Source of the DNA: Epinephelus fuscoguttatus | Lineage: Eukaryota > Chordata > Actinopteri > Perciformes > Serranidae | NCBI RefSeq assembly: GCF_011397635.1 | Contig: NC_064766.1 | Span: forward strand, 42,707,600-42,771,599 | Length of the DNA stretch: 64,000 nucleotides | Reading direction: 5' to 3' | Shown here: positions 62,110-64,000 of the stretch, piece by piece | Layout: every line of letters begins with the position of its first letter | Position numbering within the stretch: position 1 is the stretch's first letter | Position numbers and translations under genes: made by a program | Notes under the pieces: generated by a model | The model's database searches: none | Told to the model about the DNA's origin: nothing | What the model saw: only the letters and a program-made list of their open reading frames with translations

Positions 62110-63932
62110 GTCTCTGTCCTCTGTCCTCCTCTCCTCTTGTCCCTCTGTCTTCCTCTCCTCTTGGCCCTCTGTCCTCCTCTCCTCTTGTCCCTCTGTCCTC
62201 CTCTCCTCCTGTCCTTCTGTCCTCCTCTCCTCTCCTCCTGTCCCTCTGTCCTCCTCTCCTCCCGTCCCTCTGTCCACTGTCCTCCTCCCCTCCTGTCCCA
62301 CTGTCCTCCTCTCCTCCTGTCCTCAGTCCTCCTCTCCTCCTGTCCCACTGTCTTCTTCTCCTCCTGTCCCTTTGTCTTCCTCTCCTCCTGTCTCTCTGTC
62401 TTCCTCTCCTCCTGTCCTCTGTCCTCCTCTCCTCCTGTCCCACTGTCCTCCTCTCCTCCTGTCCTCAGTCCTCCTCTCCTCCTGTCCCACTGTCTTCTTC
62501 TCCTCCTGTCCCTCTGTCCACTGTCCTCCTCTCCTCCTGTCCCTTTGTCCTCCTCTCCTCCTGTTCCTCTGTCTTCCTCTCCTCCTGTCTCTCTGTCCTC
62601 CTCTCCTCCTGTCCCTCTGTCCACTGTCCTCCTCCCCTCCTGTCCCTCTGTCCTCCTCTCCTCCTGTCCCTCTCTCCACTGTCCTCTTCTCCTCCTGTTC
62701 CTCTGTCTTCCTCTCCTCCTGTCTCTCTGTCCTCCTCTTCTCCTGTCCCTCTGTCCACTGTCCTCTTGTCCACTGTCCTCCTCTCCTCCTGTCCCTCTGC
62801 CCTCCTCTCCTTCTGTCTCTCTGTCCTCCTCTCCTCCTGTCCCTCTGTCCTCCTCTCCTCCTGTCCACTGTCCTCCTGTCCCTCTGTCCTCCTCTCCTCC
62901 TGTCTATTGTCCTCCTCTCCTTCTGTCCATTGTCCTCTCCTCCTGTCCACTGTCCTCCTGTCCCTCCTGTCCATTGTCCTCCTCTCCTTCTGTCCATTGT
63001 CCTCTCCTCCTGTCCACTGTCCTCCTGTCCCTCCTGTCCATTGTCCTCCTCTCCTTCTGTCCATTGTCCTCCTCTCCTCCTGTCTATTGTCCTCCTCTCC
63101 TTCTGTCCATTGTCCTCCTCTCCTTCTGTCCACTGTCCTCCTCTCCTCCTGTCCATTGTCCTCCTCTCCTCTTGTTCATTGTCCTCTCCTTCTGTCCACT
63201 GTCCTCCTCTCCTCCTGTCCATTGTCCTCCTCTCCTCCTGTCCATTGTCCTCCTCTCCTCCTGTCTATTGTCCTCCTCTCCTTCTGTCCACTGTCCTCCT
63301 CTCCTCCTGTCCATTGTCCTCCTCTCCTCCTGTCTATTGTCCTCCTCTCCTTCTGTTCATTGTCCTCCTCTCCTCCTGTCTATTGTCCTCCTCTCCTTCT
63401 GTCCACTGTCCTCCTCTCCTTCTGTCCACTGTCCTCCTCTCCTCCTGTCCATTGTCCTCCTCTCCTCCTGTCTATTGTCCTCCTCTCCTTCTGTTCATTG
63501 TCCTCTCCTTCTGTCCACTGTCCTCCTCTCCTCCTGTCTATTGTCCTCCTCTCCTTCTGTCCACTGTCCTCCTCTCCTCCTGTCCACTGTCCTCCTCTCC
63601 TCCTGTTCATTGTCCTCCTCTCCTCCTGTCCACTGTCCTCCTCTCCTCCTGTCTATTGTCCTCCTCTCCTTCTGTCCTCTGTCCTCCTCTCCTCCTGTTC
63701 ATTGTCCTCTCCTCCTGTCCATTGTCCTCTCCTCCTGTTCATTGTCCTCTCCTTCTGTCCACTGTCCTCCTCTCCTCCTGTTCATTGTCCTCTCCTCCTG
63801 TCCATTGTCCTCCTCTCCTCCTGTCTATTGTCCTCCTCTCCTTCTGTTCATTGTCCTCTCCTTCTGTCCACTGTCCTCCTCTCCTTCTGTCCACTGTCCT
63901 CCTCTCCTTCTGTCCACTGTCCTCCTCTCCTC
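62110..63932 (+). repeat. 1.8-kb pyrimidine-rich minisatellite
   Basis: Units such as CCTCCTCTCCTCCTGTCCAC, TGTCCATTG and TGTCTATTG repeat over 1.8 kb with almost no purines in long runs on this strand. Units drift from CCCTCTGT-rich on the left to CATTGT/CACTGT-rich on the right. Open frames of more than 700 codons are low-complexity by-products. Confidence 0.95.
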
Positions 63933-63936
63933 CTGC

Positions 63937-63999
63937 CATTGGCTGTGCGTGTGTGAGGGGGCGGGGCTGAGCTCTGATTGGCTGTCAGTTGTATAAAAG
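63937..63999 (+). promoter_or_regulatory. Promoter of a gene starting beyond the window
   Basis: In order: an inverted CCAAT box (ATTGG 63938-63942), a GC box GGGGCGGGGC at 63957-63966, a second inverted CCAAT (ATTGG 63977-63981) and a TATA box TATAAAAG at 63992-63999. Spacing fits a TATA promoter reading rightwards with a start site about 25-30 bases past the edge. The gene itself is not visible. Confidence 0.7.
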
Positions 64000-64000
64000 C

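Noticed and set aside
61766-63996. Open frames of over 700 codons rich in Val/Cys then Ser/Leu/Pro
   Set aside because: They translate the TG microsatellite and the pyrimidine minisatellite. All three frames are open and have no domain.

Overview
The window is vertebrate nuclear DNA, most likely from a ray-finned (teleost) fish. It carries three spliced single-copy genes whose exons I could join by eye with every reading phase kept: CDYL (+, 8540-29652, 7 coding exons, 567 aa), RPP40 (-, 38791-32327, 8 exons, 354 aa) and RIOK1 (+, 39314-56215, 17 exons, 555 aa). Fish origin is suggested by abundant L2-type and L1-type LINE remains typical of teleosts, short introns apart from the repeat-filled ones, many CA/TG microsatellites and small inverted-repeat DNA transposons. 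There is no sign of prokaryotic or plasmid DNA.

Layout. 1-8300 is a graveyard of mobile elements: a decayed multicopy ORF, a common fish interspersed repeat, L1 ORF1 and ORF2 fragments, and a 784-bp tandem duplication that looks exact. CDYL follows. Its intron 1 holds a 28-bp minisatellite and its intron 5 is almost entirely a 16.7-kb, about 30-bp-unit minisatellite. CDYL and RPP40 converge on 29.7-32.3 kb. RPP40 and RIOK1 diverge from a shared 0.5-kb promoter region (38792-39313). RIOK1 introns hold a TIR transposon, several minisatellites, a 4.0-kb array in intron 7 and an internally deleted L2 LINE in intron 15. Downstream of RIOK1 lie another 33-bp minisatellite, a near full-length but broken L2 LINE (57225-61575, minus), TG repeats, a 1.8-kb pyrimidine-rich minisatellite, and, at the right edge, CCAAT, GC and TATA boxes of a further gene that starts outside the window.

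The main finding is where the tandem arrays sit. Several begin or end exactly at an exon boundary, and the unit itself contains that boundary. The CDYL intron 5 unit carries a copy of the 3' splice site of exon 6, giving roughly 560 copies. The RIOK1 intron 7 unit carries a copy of the 5' splice site of exon 7, giving roughly 140 copies, all in the same phase and all in open frame with the exon. The RPP40 downstream array contains its last codons and stop. Tandem repeats make up a little over 40 percent of the window by eye. The two large introns therefore give the spliceosome hundreds of near-identical alternative sites, and for RIOK1 each alternative would add a multiple of three bases of open coding sequence.

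The genes do not form an operon-like pathway. CDYL is a chromatin corepressor, while RPP40 (RNase P/MRP) and RIOK1 (40S maturation) are both RNA and ribosome housekeeping factors sharing a divergent promoter. CDYL and RPP40 are, as I recall, also neighbours in mammals, so this part is probably conserved synteny.
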